This document shows positions 1 through 7,781 of a stretch of DNA of 32,346 nt, piece by piece. The DNA comes from an uncultured Methylococcaceae bacterium. GTDB lineage: Bacteria; Pseudomonadota; Gammaproteobacteria; Methylococcales; Methylococcaceae. The translations under genes and the position numbers were made by a program. The notes below the pieces were generated by a model that saw only the letters and a program-made list of their open reading frames with translations, was not told the origin of the DNA and did no database searches. The stretch is taken from positions 1 to 32,346 of the forward strand of contig CAIODU010000316.1 of assembly GCA_903857165.1 (NCBI GenBank), in the 5' to 3' direction. Each line of letters starts with the position of its first letter. Within the stretch, counting starts at the first letter, position 1.

Positions 1-120
1 GTCCGCCGCGCCATCTGGGCTGGCAAGTATTTCGTCAACTCCAAAACCGGCAGCGACCGGTTGGAATTATCTTGCCGTGACTGGGATGCCTTGCTGGATC
101 AACTCGCGGCGGTGGCTTAA
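1..120 (+). CDS. C-terminal end of an unidentified protein (5' partial)
   Basis: Frame 1 is open from the first base to a TAA at 118-120 and encodes about 39 residues ending in LLDQLAAVA. The start lies outside the window. Base composition is GC-rich, like the hsd genes further on and unlike the AT-rich stretch that follows directly. I do not recognise the family from so short a tail. The same frame stays open again from 121 to 606, so only this stop separates it from the next ORF. The change in composition at about position 120 suggests a junction rather than one gene. Confidence 0.45.
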   Translation, partial: VRRAIWAGKYFVNSKTGSDRLELSCRDWDALLDQLAAVA

Positions 121-276
121 AAAGGCCAAAGTCGAGTATCTACAACCCCTCATGATGACCAGAGGCTTTCAGAATCTCTCAAAATTTTCGAGTCATGTGT
201 TAAAGAATTCCAAACCGAATGGGCAAATGTAAGATCGGATTTTATAGTCGCTTTTGGCTTACAAGCTGAACAGCAA

Positions 277-609
277 ATGCGATTGCTGAGACATGATTTA
301 AAAAATAATTTTTTCGATTGTAAAAAAAATTTACAATTATTAATGAAGATTCTAAAACGACCACCTCAAGCAAATAGCCACAGTGTAACGGAATCTCAAA
401 ACAAACAAATCCATAATATGGAACTGTCAATGCAGAATACACTTAATAGGCTGGACAACTATTTTTATATGGTTTGCGCCTATCTTAATACTTTGGAGAC
501 CAATCGCATCTCGCCATTACAAGACTATGACGCTGAGCGAGAAATAGGTCACAGTTATTTCAAACAAATTGAATTACCAAGGTTAACCTCTAAGCCCATT
601 CGAACATAG
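277..609 (+). CDS. Hypothetical AT-rich ORF
   Basis: This 110-residue ORF has no recognised domain. It is rich in Lys, Asn and Gln, and its first half looks helical (MRLLRHDLKNNFF, followed by QLLMKILK). There is no signal peptide or membrane segment. The ATG at 277 is the first ATG in the frame, but the frame is open back to 121 with no ATG, GTG or TTG start, so the N-terminus could be truncated and the ORF may be a gene remnant. Base composition is clearly lower in GC than on either side. It lies upstream of the broken hsdR and may be part of the segment that replaced the 5' half of that gene. No good ribosome binding site is visible. Confidence 0.35.
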   Translation: MRLLRHDLKNNFFDCKKNLQLLMKILKRPPQANSHSVTESQNKQIHNMELSMQNTLNRLDNYFYMVCAYLNTLETNRISPLQDYDAEREIGHSYFKQIELPRLTSKPIRT

Positions 610-748
610 TGCCTGTTGCATTTCATGAATCATGCACATAATTTCATGACTTCGTATATTTTAGGCTATACATGGCCTACACTCTGCCTAACTTGATAGC
701 GATTAGAATTACTTTTAATTTTCCAATTATTTGGGAACGGAGGCTTCG
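610..748. other. AT-rich gap before the hsdR remnant
   Basis: No gene is seen here. The stretch contains a small inverted repeat (TAGGC, 8-nt loop, GCCTA, around 662-679) and a possible promoter at 693-721. Composition changes sharply to GC-rich at about 735. Confidence 0.4.
693..721 (+). promoter_or_regulatory. Possible sigma-70-type promoter for the hsdR-remnant/hsd operon
   Basis: TTGATA at 693-698 matches five of six bases of the -35 consensus. After a 17-nt spacer comes TAATTT at 716-721, a weak -10. The predicted start of transcription near 728 lies just ahead of the GGAGG/ATG at 739-751. The call rests on motif match and position only. Confidence 0.25.
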
Positions 749-2170
749 ATGATGGCCGGCAGGGCTTCCATCAATTTCATCTTGATCTGCAACGCAATCT
801 GCTCCGCGCCCAAGGTGTTGTTGCAACAGTTCCGCAACAGCTACTTGCCGCGCATCGCCGTGACGGTGGACATGATCGCCACCGGCACCAACATGAAATC
901 GGTCGAAATCCTGCTCTTCCTGCGCAACATCAACAGCGCGTCGTATTTTGAACAGATGAAAGGGCGCGGGGTGGGGGTGATTTCATCGGATGACTTGCAA
1001 GCCGTGACCCCGGACACCCAACACAAAACCCGCCTCGTCATCGTCGATGCCGTGGGCGTGTGCGAGCGCGACAAGACCCAAAGCAAGCCCTTGGACCGCA
1101 AACCCTCCGTGAGCCTCGAACAAGCGCTCTCCCTAGTCAAGCAAGGCGTTGTCCATGCCGATGTGGTTTCCACCTTGGCGGCGCGACTGGCTAGGCTGGC
1201 TAGGGAAGTCAGCGCGGAACAGGCCGTTCAAATCAAGGCCACTGCTGGCGTTAGCATCGAGCGGCTGACGGCCTCGCTGCTGGAATCCATCGACCCTGAC
1301 CGCAACCTAGCACGGGCCATCATGCTGTTTCAGCTTGACGGCTCGCAGAATATTAGTGATGCCAGTAAAGCGAGTGTAGACACTTATCTTCAATCACTGA
1401 AAGAAGGCGCTGAACCGCCATCCAGTACGGAACCCACGGAAGCACAGAGGGATGCCGCCGAGGAACACGCAATGGCCGAGGCGTTGAAACCCTTCCATGA
1501 CCCCAAACTGCGAGAATTGCTCCTGCTACTCAAAAGGGAGCAGGTGATTGATGAAGTCACCGAGGACACGCTCACCCAGGTTGGATTTGACGAAGCCGCA
1601 AGGGCTAAAGCTCAAAAAGTGATGGGTGAATTCCGCGAGTTTTGCGAAACGCACAAGGATGAAATCGAAGCCCTGCAACTGCTTTACCTTAAACCCCACT
1701 GGGCCGGATTGCGCTACGCCCAAGTGAAGGAACTGGCGAAGCAACTCAACCGCGCACCTTTTCACCTAGACCCGGCCAAGCCGCAAAGCATAGAGCGGCT
1801 GTGGGAATGCCAACGTGCAGCCGAACCAACCCAAGTCAAAGGGGATGCGAAAAGCCTGGTCGATCTGAACGCCTTGGTGCGCCACGCCCTGCACCCGCAA
1901 GAGCCGGTGCAGCCGCTACTTGAGGAAATCAACGCCCGTTACCGGGAATGGCTGGGCCAGCAAGCGGGGCGGGGTATTGTGTTCACCCCGGAACAGCGCG
2001 AATGGCTGGACATGATTAAGAACCACATGGCGACCAGCTTGGCGATTAGCCGGGATGATTTCGAGGACATGCCGTTTGCGGGGCGCGGCGGATTGGGCAG
2101 GGTTTATCAGTTGTTCGGGGGACAATTGGAGACGGTATTGGAAGAATTGAATGAGAGGTTGGCTGCGTGA
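749..2170 (+). pseudogene. hsdR: Type I restriction enzyme R subunit, C-terminal remnant
   Basis: HsdR is the ATP-driven translocase and nuclease subunit of type I RM. Recognisable homology starts near position 811 (LLQQFRNS, then RIAVTVDMIATGTN, YFEQMKGRG and KTRLVIVDAVGV). It continues through a helical C-terminal domain of the EcoEI_R_C type to the stop. The PD-(D/E)xK nuclease domain and the first helicase domain with Walker A and DEAH boxes are absent, roughly half of a normal HsdR. Helicase motif VI normally reads QxxGRxxR; here it is QMKGRGVG, so the final arginine is lost. The first 20 or so residues before 811 do not look like HsdR. The frame can also be opened with a TTG at 731. I prefer the ATG at 749 because GGAGG lies five bases upstream, so the fragment could still be translated. 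Restriction activity is not expected. It might still bind the HsdMS core. Confidence 0.85.
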
Positions 2171-2202
2171 TGATAAAGTATGAAAATTATTGGAGGTATT
2201 GA

Positions 2203-2424
2203 ATGCTCTCACTGAAACTAACTTGCCATGTACCGGAAAGTCGCAACATAACCGTGCATCTGCCCGACGAAATTCAACCGGGCGAACATGAACTTGTGCT
2301 GGTGATTGACCACCCCCCCCACTCATCGGAACAAAGACGCCGACCCGGCAGCGCGAAAGGAAAATTGATTATTTTGACCGAAGATGATAGCCATTTGAAA
2401 GATTTCAAGGAGTATATGCCGTGA
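2203..2424 (+). CDS. DUF2281/VapB-like antitoxin
   Basis: This 73-residue protein has an N-terminal beta-rich part (HLPDEIQPGEHELVLVI) and a C-terminal tail GSAKGKLIILTEDDSHLKDF ending KEYMP. That tail is typical of small antitoxins paired with PIN toxins: it wraps over the toxin active site, while the N-terminal part dimerises and often binds operator DNA. GGAGG lies about seven bases before the ATG. The stop overlaps the GTG of the PIN gene by four bases, the usual toxin-antitoxin coupling. A run of eight Cs at 2313-2320 sits between the two halves; a slip there would remove the toxin-binding tail. The family assignment is by motif and partner, not by search. Confidence 0.75.
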   Translation: MLSLKLTCHVPESRNITVHLPDEIQPGEHELVLVIDHPPHSSEQRRRPGSAKGKLIILTEDDSHLKDFKEYMP

Positions 2425-2807
2425 GGGTTCTGCTGGACACACAGGCTTTTCTTTGGTATCTGCTCGACGATGCGCGATTATCCAAAAAGGCCGAAGCTGC
2501 CATTTCCGACGAGAATAACCGAGTTCTGGTCAGTCCGGCGAGTTATTGGGAGATAGCCATAAAAATCAGTCTTGGCAAATACCAATTACCGGAGCCTCTT
2601 GATATATTCATGGAACGGGAAATTGCCAACAACGATTTCACCGTACTTGCCATTTTATTGCGCCATGTGGCGGTAGTGACCCAATTGCCGTTTCATCATC
2701 GCGACCCTTTTGATCGCTTAATCATCGCTCAGGCGCTTTCGGAAAAAATAGCCGTAGTGAGTAGCGATTTGCTTTTCGATCAATATGGGGTGGAGCGAAT
2801 CTGGTGA
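2421..2807 (+). CDS. PIN-domain ribonuclease toxin (VapC-like)
   Basis: This 128-residue protein is a complete PIN domain, a Mg2+-dependent RNase fold whose members usually cut tRNA or rRNA and are held inactive by the adjacent antitoxin. The acidic residues expected at the metal site are present: Asp6 (LLDTQAFLW), Glu44 (SYWEIAIK), Asp95 and Asp98 (HHRDPFDRLI), and Asp116 (SSDLLFD). The start is a GTG overlapping the antitoxin stop. The toxin stop overlaps the GTG/ATG series that starts hsdS, so the pair sits inside the hsd operon rather than beside it. That suggests co-expression with, and perhaps an addiction function for, the methylase unit. All key residues are intact, so the toxin is probably active. 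Confidence 0.88.
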   Translation: MRVLLDTQAFLWYLLDDARLSKKAEAAISDENNRVLVSPASYWEIAIKISLGKYQLPEPLDIFMEREIANNDFTVLAILLRHVAVVTQLPFHHRDPFDRLIIAQALSEKIAVVSSDLLFDQYGVERIW

Positions 2808-4414
2808 TGATGATGATGGAATTGGCCATAACGGTGGACGAACTGCAAAATAGCTCTGGTTCCCACGCTCCTGCGTGGGAACCCGTATTGGCCACTCCTG
2901 CGGCCATGCGGCGCGGGAGTGCCGCCGGATGTATTCCCACGCGGGAGCGAGGGAACGAGAGCAACGTATTTCGCATTCCTGATGGATGGCTAGAAATATT
3001 TTTTAATAATGCGATTTATCCCGTTTCTGACAACGGCAAACGTATCCAACAAAAAAAATACCTAAAAAGTGGATTAATTCCAGTAATTGACCAAGGTGAA
3101 AAGTTCATAGGTGGCTATACTGATGATGCCAGCTTCAGATATGAAGGCCAATTACCCGTTATTTTATTCGGTGACCATACCCGACGATTTAAGCTAGTAA
3201 AATTTCCATTCGCTGTGGGGGCTGATGGAATAAAGTTATTGGAACCTGCTGCATTCTGGAATATTAAATTTATTTACTATCAACTAATTAGCATTGAAAT
3301 TGAAAATCGTGGATATGGACGACATTACCAGTATTTGAGTGCGAAAAAATTACAACTTGCACCCTTCAGTGAACAAACCCGCATTGTCACCAAACTGGAA
3401 GAACTCTTCTCCGACCTCGATGCCGGGGCTGCGGCATTGCAACGGGCGAAAGCCAACCTCAAGCGTTACCGCGCCTCGGTGCTGAAATCCGCCGTCGAAG
3501 GCAAGCTTACCGCACAATGGCGCGAACAAAACCCACCGACCGAAACCGGGGCGCAACTGTTGGCCCGCATCCTCAAGGAACGCCGGGCGAAATGGGAAGA
3601 AAACCAACTGAATAAATTCGCCGAACAAGGCAAAACCCCGCCGAAGAATTGGCAGGATAAATACCTAGAACCTGCCAAACCGGATACCTCAAAACTGCCC
3701 GAATTGCCGGAGGGGTGGGTGTGGGCAACAGTATTTCAAGTTTCTAATGAAATTGTTGACTGTCCCCACAGCACACCCAAATTCACGGCGGTTGGACGAC
3801 CATGCGTAGATACAACTTGCATTTCACCTAATGGAGTAAACCAAGAGAAACTTAGATTTGTAGACGAGCATACATACTTGCAACGAACACAAAGACTAAT
3901 TCCTCAGCCCGGAGATGTGGTTTTTGCTCGCGAAGGGACTGTGGGAGCAGCAGTTGTAATACCTGAAGGTTTAACGCCTTGTTTAGGGCAAAGAGTTATG
4001 TTGATGCGTTCTTTTGATTACATCACTCCAAGATTTCTTGCAGCGGCACTTAACTCTAACGTTGTTAAATTACAGTATCTTTCCAAAATACTTGGTAGCA
4101 CAGTTCCTCATTTAAACGTAGGGGATGTTAAGTTACTTGGAATACCTCTTCCATCAACACTTGAACAACAAGAAATAACCTCCGAAATCTCCCGCCGTCT
4201 CTCCATCGCCGATGCCACCGAAAAAACCCTAGACCATGCCCTAGCCCGTGCTTCTCGCTTACGCCAAGCGATATTGAAACGGGCTTTCGAGGGGCGCTTG
4301 GTTCCGCAAGACCCCAACGACGAACCGGCCAGCGTGTTGCTGGAACGCATCCGTGCCGGGCGGGGCAAACAAACCAAGCCAGCCAAGAAAAATCGTTCAA
4401 TGGTTTCGACCTGA
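2804..4414 (+). CDS. hsdS: Type I RM specificity subunit
   Basis: HsdS gives a type I methylase its bipartite DNA target. The protein has 536 residues: an unusual leader (1 to about 55), a first target recognition domain starting at IPDGWLEIFF, and a central conserved region around residues 187-240 (EQTRIVTKLEELFSDLDAG, then LKSAVEGKLT). A second recognition domain starts near LPEGWVWATV, and a closing conserved region lies at about 452-520 (EQQEITSEISRRL, ILKRAFEGRLVPQDPNDEPA). The two helical conserved regions set the spacing of the half-sites. The start is a GTG at 2804 followed at once by four ATG codons, overlapping the toxin stop. Residues 17-52 are encoded by an inserted palindromic repeat that keeps the frame. 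The stop overlaps the next start by one base (TGATG). Confidence 0.93.
   Translation: MMMMMELAITVDELQNSSGSHAPAWEPVLATPAAMRRGSAAGCIPTRERGNESNVFRIPDGWLEIFFNNAIYPVSDNGKRIQQKKYLKSGLIPVIDQGEKFIGGYTDDASFRYEGQLPVILFGDHTRRFKLVKFPFAVGADGIKLLEPAAFWNIKFIYYQLISIEIENRGYGRHYQYLSAKKLQLAPFSEQTRIVTKLEELFSDLDAGAAALQRAKANLKRYRASVLKSAVEGKLTAQWREQNPPTETGAQLLARILKERRAKWEENQLNKFAEQGKTPPKNWQDKYLEPAKPDTSKLPELPEGWVWATVFQVSNEIVDCPHSTPKFTAVGRPCVDTTCISPNGVNQEKLRFVDEHTYLQRTQRLIPQPGDVVFAREGTVGAAVVIPEGLTPCLGQRVMLMRSFDYITPRFLAAALNSNVVKLQYLSKILGSTVPHLNVGDVKLLGIPLPSTLEQQEITSEISRRLSIADATEKTLDHALARASRLRQAILKRAFEGRLVPQDPNDEPASVLLERIRAGRGKQTKPAKKNRSMVST
2855..2959. repeat. REP-like palindromic repeat inserted in hsdS
   Basis: A perfect 11-bp inverted repeat (GGTTCCCACGC at 2858-2868, TCCT loop, GCGTGGGAACC at 2873-2883) is followed by a weaker middle hairpin (CACTCC...GGAGTG). 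A second, imperfect hairpin lies at about 2933-2959 (TTCCCACGC...GCGAGGGAAC). A related element lies at 32080-32200. Here it reads through as about 36 codons containing SHAPAWEP, so it is part of the HsdS leader. Confidence 0.9.
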
Positions 4415-5361
4415 TGCGCATTACTCCAAAGATTCAAGCTTCGGCCTTCGATGTGGCATCGTGGGAGGTGGACGCGGAGTTTGGGGTTTTCCCACAAGGT
4501 GCGAGGGCCAAGGATGCGGTTTTTGCGCCCGATCCTCCCCCAGAACCCGTTATAATTCCGGGTCGCCGCTATCTGTTCAAACGTTCGAGGTCCAGCTACC
4601 CCGATCAATTCTGGGGAGAGGTTGTTGCTTACCGTGTCGGTTGCTTGCTGGGTGTGGAAGTGCCGCCCGCTTTTGCCGCGTGGAACTCAAACACAGGGAT
4701 AAGTGCTGCTCTCATTGAGTGGTTTTACGTTGATGGTATCGAAACCTTCATGTGGGGCGGGGAGTTTTTGCAGAAATTGCGGCCTGAATTCGACCGAAAC
4801 AAGGGACGTCAACACAACGTAAAAGACAATACCCGGTTGATGCGGTTGATGAGCCTAGGTCTCAGTCATAGGAAAATCTGTAAGACTGATTGGCAACAAT
4901 GGTGGGTAGATGCATTGTTGTTTGATGCCCTCATCGGCAATACCGATAGGCACCAGGATAATTGGGGGTTCGTATTTCGACCAGATAGCTTCAGATTGTC
5001 TCCCTTATTCGATAATGGAACTAGCTTGGGGCATGAATGGCTAACCGAAAAGGTGGCGCGATGGTCGAATGTAGATTTAGACCGCTACATCAATAAAGGA
5101 TTCCACCATTTGAAGTGGTCACTCGACGAGCAAGTTCCAATAAACGGCCATCTGAATTTAATGCGAAAGGTCTTGTCCGAATGGCCACAAACCTGCCAGA
5201 CTGCAAAGCAACGCCTAGACTTTTCGGAAAAGGAACTTGCCGAATCGTTCGTTGATCTCACGGATATGGATGTCCCTGTTTCTTTTTCACTTGAGCGACG
5301 TTCTTTTATGCTTCGCTTGCTGCGACGTAGGCACGAACTTTTGAAAGAACTTTTTGAATGA
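4414..5361 (+). CDS. HipA-like kinase
   Basis: This 315-residue protein has the core of the HipA/PI3-4-kinase-like fold. Visible elements are Lys56 in YLFKRS (ATP-binding lysine position), Glu69 in FWGEVVAYRVGCLLGVEVP, the catalytic loop GNTDRHQDNW at 175-184 (Asp178 as base, Asn183 for metal), and the metal-binding Asp200 in LFDNGTSLGHE. Classic HipA toxins phosphorylate a tRNA synthetase and have an N-terminal subdomain plus an HipB partner. This protein is shorter, lacks that N-terminal subdomain and has no HipB-like helix-turn-helix gene beside it. It lies between hsdS and hsdM, with a one-base overlap upstream and an ATGA overlap downstream. That argues for a role tied to the RM complex, but the substrate is unknown. 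Confidence 0.82.
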   Translation: MRITPKIQASAFDVASWEVDAEFGVFPQGARAKDAVFAPDPPPEPVIIPGRRYLFKRSRSSYPDQFWGEVVAYRVGCLLGVEVPPAFAAWNSNTGISAALIEWFYVDGIETFMWGGEFLQKLRPEFDRNKGRQHNVKDNTRLMRLMSLGLSHRKICKTDWQQWWVDALLFDALIGNTDRHQDNWGFVFRPDSFRLSPLFDNGTSLGHEWLTEKVARWSNVDLDRYINKGFHHLKWSLDEQVPINGHLNLMRKVLSEWPQTCQTAKQRLDFSEKELAESFVDLTDMDVPVSFSLERRSFMLRLLRRRHELLKELFE

Positions 5362-6062
5362 ATACACTGCAACACATTATTGAACCCAAGCGACTTTGGT
5401 TGACTTGGCAACCCGTTGATGAATCTGCGCCGACTCGCACCAGGCGAGTGGTTGGGGAAGTTTGCCATGTAGAAAACGAAGAAGTATTGTTTCGTTATCT
5501 AAGGGATTCACCCGAATTCAACGAGGCAAAGCTAGCAGGATTTGAGGATTTCCCTGCTTTTCCGCTTAAAAAGGTTGAAATAAGACAAGGTGTGGTTGAA
5601 GCGCTTATGCGCCGCTTACCGCCACGAAAGCGCGAGGATTTTGGCGAGTATTTAACCCAACACGGACTCCCCGCCCCTTTTCAGCATTCTGATTTTGCGC
5701 TGTTGGGATATACTGGCGCAAGACTGCCTAGCGATGGTTTTGCCTTGGTGCCTGAATTCCCCCCCGATGCAGTACCCTGTGACTATTTAACCGAAGTCGT
5801 GGGTGTGCGTCATGTGTTCAATGGGGAAATATCTTTAATCAGTGTCGGTGATCCGGTTTTATTTGTGGCCGACAAAGACAATTCCATAGACTCTGATGCT
5901 TTGGCTATAGTCTGCAAAGGCGATAAGATTGGCTATGTCAACCGGGCACTCAGACATACGGTTCAGAGTTGGTTAGATTCCCATAAGGTTGACGCTTCGA
6001 TCCATCGGTTAAATGGAAAGCCCGAACGTCCATTGGTATATGTGAAAATTTGCGTTAGCTGA
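5358..6062 (+). CDS. HIRAN-like domain protein
   Basis: The protein has 234 residues. The C-terminal part (about 164-206) reads GDPVLFVADKDNSIDSDALA, then KGDKIGYVNR. That matches the HIRAN pattern of a beta barrel with an 'N..D..A..V' core and a GYV/L-P/N-R end, a fold that binds DNA ends or single-stranded 3' ends in eukaryotic HLTF and occurs in bacterial DNA-repair contexts. The N-terminal 160 residues (RYLRDSPEFNEAKLAGF, FPAFPL) have no domain I can name; this type of region often precedes HIRAN in proteins found beside HipA-like kinases. It overlaps the kinase by ATGA and abuts hsdM (TGA then ATG), so the three are co-translated. A DNA-sensing partner for the kinase is plausible but is inference. 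Confidence 0.65.
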   Translation: MNTLQHIIEPKRLWLTWQPVDESAPTRTRRVVGEVCHVENEEVLFRYLRDSPEFNEAKLAGFEDFPAFPLKKVEIRQGVVEALMRRLPPRKREDFGEYLTQHGLPAPFQHSDFALLGYTGARLPSDGFALVPEFPPDAVPCDYLTEVVGVRHVFNGEISLISVGDPVLFVADKDNSIDSDALAIVCKGDKIGYVNRALRHTVQSWLDSHKVDASIHRLNGKPERPLVYVKICVS

Positions 6063-7610
6063 ATGAGCAACCTCTCCCAACAAATCGTCAACAAAGCCTG
6101 GAATTTCGCCCATGTCCTGCGGGATGACGGGCTTTCATACATGGCTTACACGGAACAAATCAGCTTTTTATTGTTCCTGAAAATGGCCGACCAGCAAACT
6201 AAGCCACCGCACAACAAACCGCCCATCGTGCCGGTCGAATTGGGCTGGCAAAGCCTGTTGGCGAAAGATGGCGATGAATTGGAAGTCCATTACCGGCATG
6301 TATTGGATGAATTGGGCAAAAAGCCGGGAATGTTGGGCGAGGTGTTCAAGAAGGCACGGCCCGACATCCAAAATCCGGCGACGTTGAAGCGGCTGATTTT
6401 CGACCTGATCGAACCCGAAAACTGGATGGCAATGGATGCCGATGTCAAAGGCGATATTTACGAGGGGCTGCTGTCCCGTTCGGCGGAAGAATCGCCCAAG
6501 GGGGCAGGACAGTATTTTACCCCGCGTGTGCTGATTCAAGCGATTGTGGACGTGATGAAGCCGTCTCCAGCGGATACGGTATGCGACCCGGCTTGTGGCA
6601 CGGGCGGGTTTCTATTGGCGGCACACAGCTATATCAGCCGCCATTTTGGCAAGGCACTGGACCCCGACCAAAAACGCCATTTGCGTAGCGGCTTTGTGCA
6701 GGGTTGGGAGTTAGTGCCCGCCACCGGGCGACTGGCGGTGATGAACATGATTTTGCATGGGATCAATGCCGACCCATGCCCCATCCATTCCGGCATTGAC
6801 AGCCTGGCCAACAATCCTAGCGAAAAATTCAGCCTGGTGCTGACGAATCCACCCTTCGGCAAGAAAAGCAGCATCTCCATCGTCAACGAGGACGGCGACT
6901 TGGAAAAGGAAGACCACACCTATGAGCGGGAAGGCTTTTGGGTCACCACCAAGAACAAGCAGTTGAATTTCCTGCAACATGTCAAAACGCTGATGAAGAT
7001 CAACGGGCGTTGTGCCATCGTCGTGCCGGATAATGTGTTGTTTGAAGGCGGCGCGGGCGAAACCATCCGCACCAATTTGCTGAAAGGCTTCGACGTGCAT
7101 ACCCTGTTGCGTCTGCCGACTGGCATTTTCTACGCGCAAGGGGTCAAGGCCAATGTGCTGTTCTTCGATGCCAAGCCCGCCCAAGAAGCCCCATGGACAC
7201 GCCAATTGTGGGTGTATGACCTGCGCACCAACATCCACTTCACCTTGAAAACCAATCCCCTGCGGCGCGAACACTTGGATGATTTTGTGCGCTGCTATTT
7301 CAGCCTGGGGCAAGACGAAGCCGAGTCATTGCGCCAGAAAGACAATCCGGTGCGACCGTCTGTGCAAACGCGCATCACCCGCGAACCCACTTGGACACCC
7401 GAAAACCCGGATAGCCGTTGGCGTTGCTTTGATTACGAGGAATTGATTAAGCGGGATAAGGTCAATCTCGACATCTTCTGGCTCAGGGACAAAAGCCTGG
7501 AAGATGCCGACAACCTGCCGGAACCGGACGAGCTTGCGCGTGAAATTGCCGACGATCTGCAAACCGCGTTTGAGCAATTCAACTCGATTGCGACCGAATT
7601 GGCGGCGTGA
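6063..7610 (+). CDS. hsdM: Type I RM DNA adenine methyltransferase subunit
   Basis: HsdM transfers a methyl group from S-adenosylmethionine to adenine N6 at the site chosen by HsdS. The 515-residue length is normal. An N-terminal helical HsdM_N domain (about 1-130, starting LSQQIVNKAWNFAHVLRDDG) precedes the methylase domain. SAM-binding motif I is DPACGTGGF at 175-183 and the catalytic motif IV is NPPF at 262-265. A Phe-rich C-terminal region contacts HsdS in relatives. The ATG follows the HIRAN gene stop with no gap. All catalytic motifs are intact, so the locus should still methylate DNA even though the R subunit is a remnant. Confidence 0.96.
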   Translation: MSNLSQQIVNKAWNFAHVLRDDGLSYMAYTEQISFLLFLKMADQQTKPPHNKPPIVPVELGWQSLLAKDGDELEVHYRHVLDELGKKPGMLGEVFKKARPDIQNPATLKRLIFDLIEPENWMAMDADVKGDIYEGLLSRSAEESPKGAGQYFTPRVLIQAIVDVMKPSPADTVCDPACGTGGFLLAAHSYISRHFGKALDPDQKRHLRSGFVQGWELVPATGRLAVMNMILHGINADPCPIHSGIDSLANNPSEKFSLVLTNPPFGKKSSISIVNEDGDLEKEDHTYEREGFWVTTKNKQLNFLQHVKTLMKINGRCAIVVPDNVLFEGGAGETIRTNLLKGFDVHTLLRLPTGIFYAQGVKANVLFFDAKPAQEAPWTRQLWVYDLRTNIHFTLKTNPLRREHLDDFVRCYFSLGQDEAESLRQKDNPVRPSVQTRITREPTWTPENPDSRWRCFDYEELIKRDKVNLDIFWLRDKSLEDADNLPEPDELAREIADDLQTAFEQFNSIATELAA

Positions 7611-7781
7611 GGCGGAAAAGCAAGTTAGGAGTGATGCTGGCGAAGCCACGCATGGCAAAACACTCCGTCCGGTGACGGGCTTGAAGAAACGCCGAAGCGG
7701 TCTGAATTTCGCCCTAACAGTAAACGTTCTGCTAAAATAACCAGCCTTGACCGCCGATAATATAAAGCTGGAGACCCCCCT
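7611..7781. other. Gap between hsdM and rapA
   Basis: The 171-base gap holds no convincing gene. A short stem (CCGTC...GACGG, about 7668-7679) and an extended -10-like TGCTAAAAT at 7730-7738 are visible, the latter without a clear -35. A GGAG at 7770-7773 serves the rapA start. Confidence 0.35.

Noticed and set aside
731-810. Minus-strand reading before the hsdR homology (ending LMEALPAIIEASVPK) as a remnant of another gene
   Set aside because: It looks protein-like but is too short to assign and has no support besides its appearance.
6168-7313. Several long minus-strand ORFs opposite hsdM (and similar ones opposite rapA, sdhA, hupL and hypD)
   Set aside because: They are shadows of GC-rich coding sequence, lack ribosome binding sites and recognisable motifs, and overlap well-supported genes fully.
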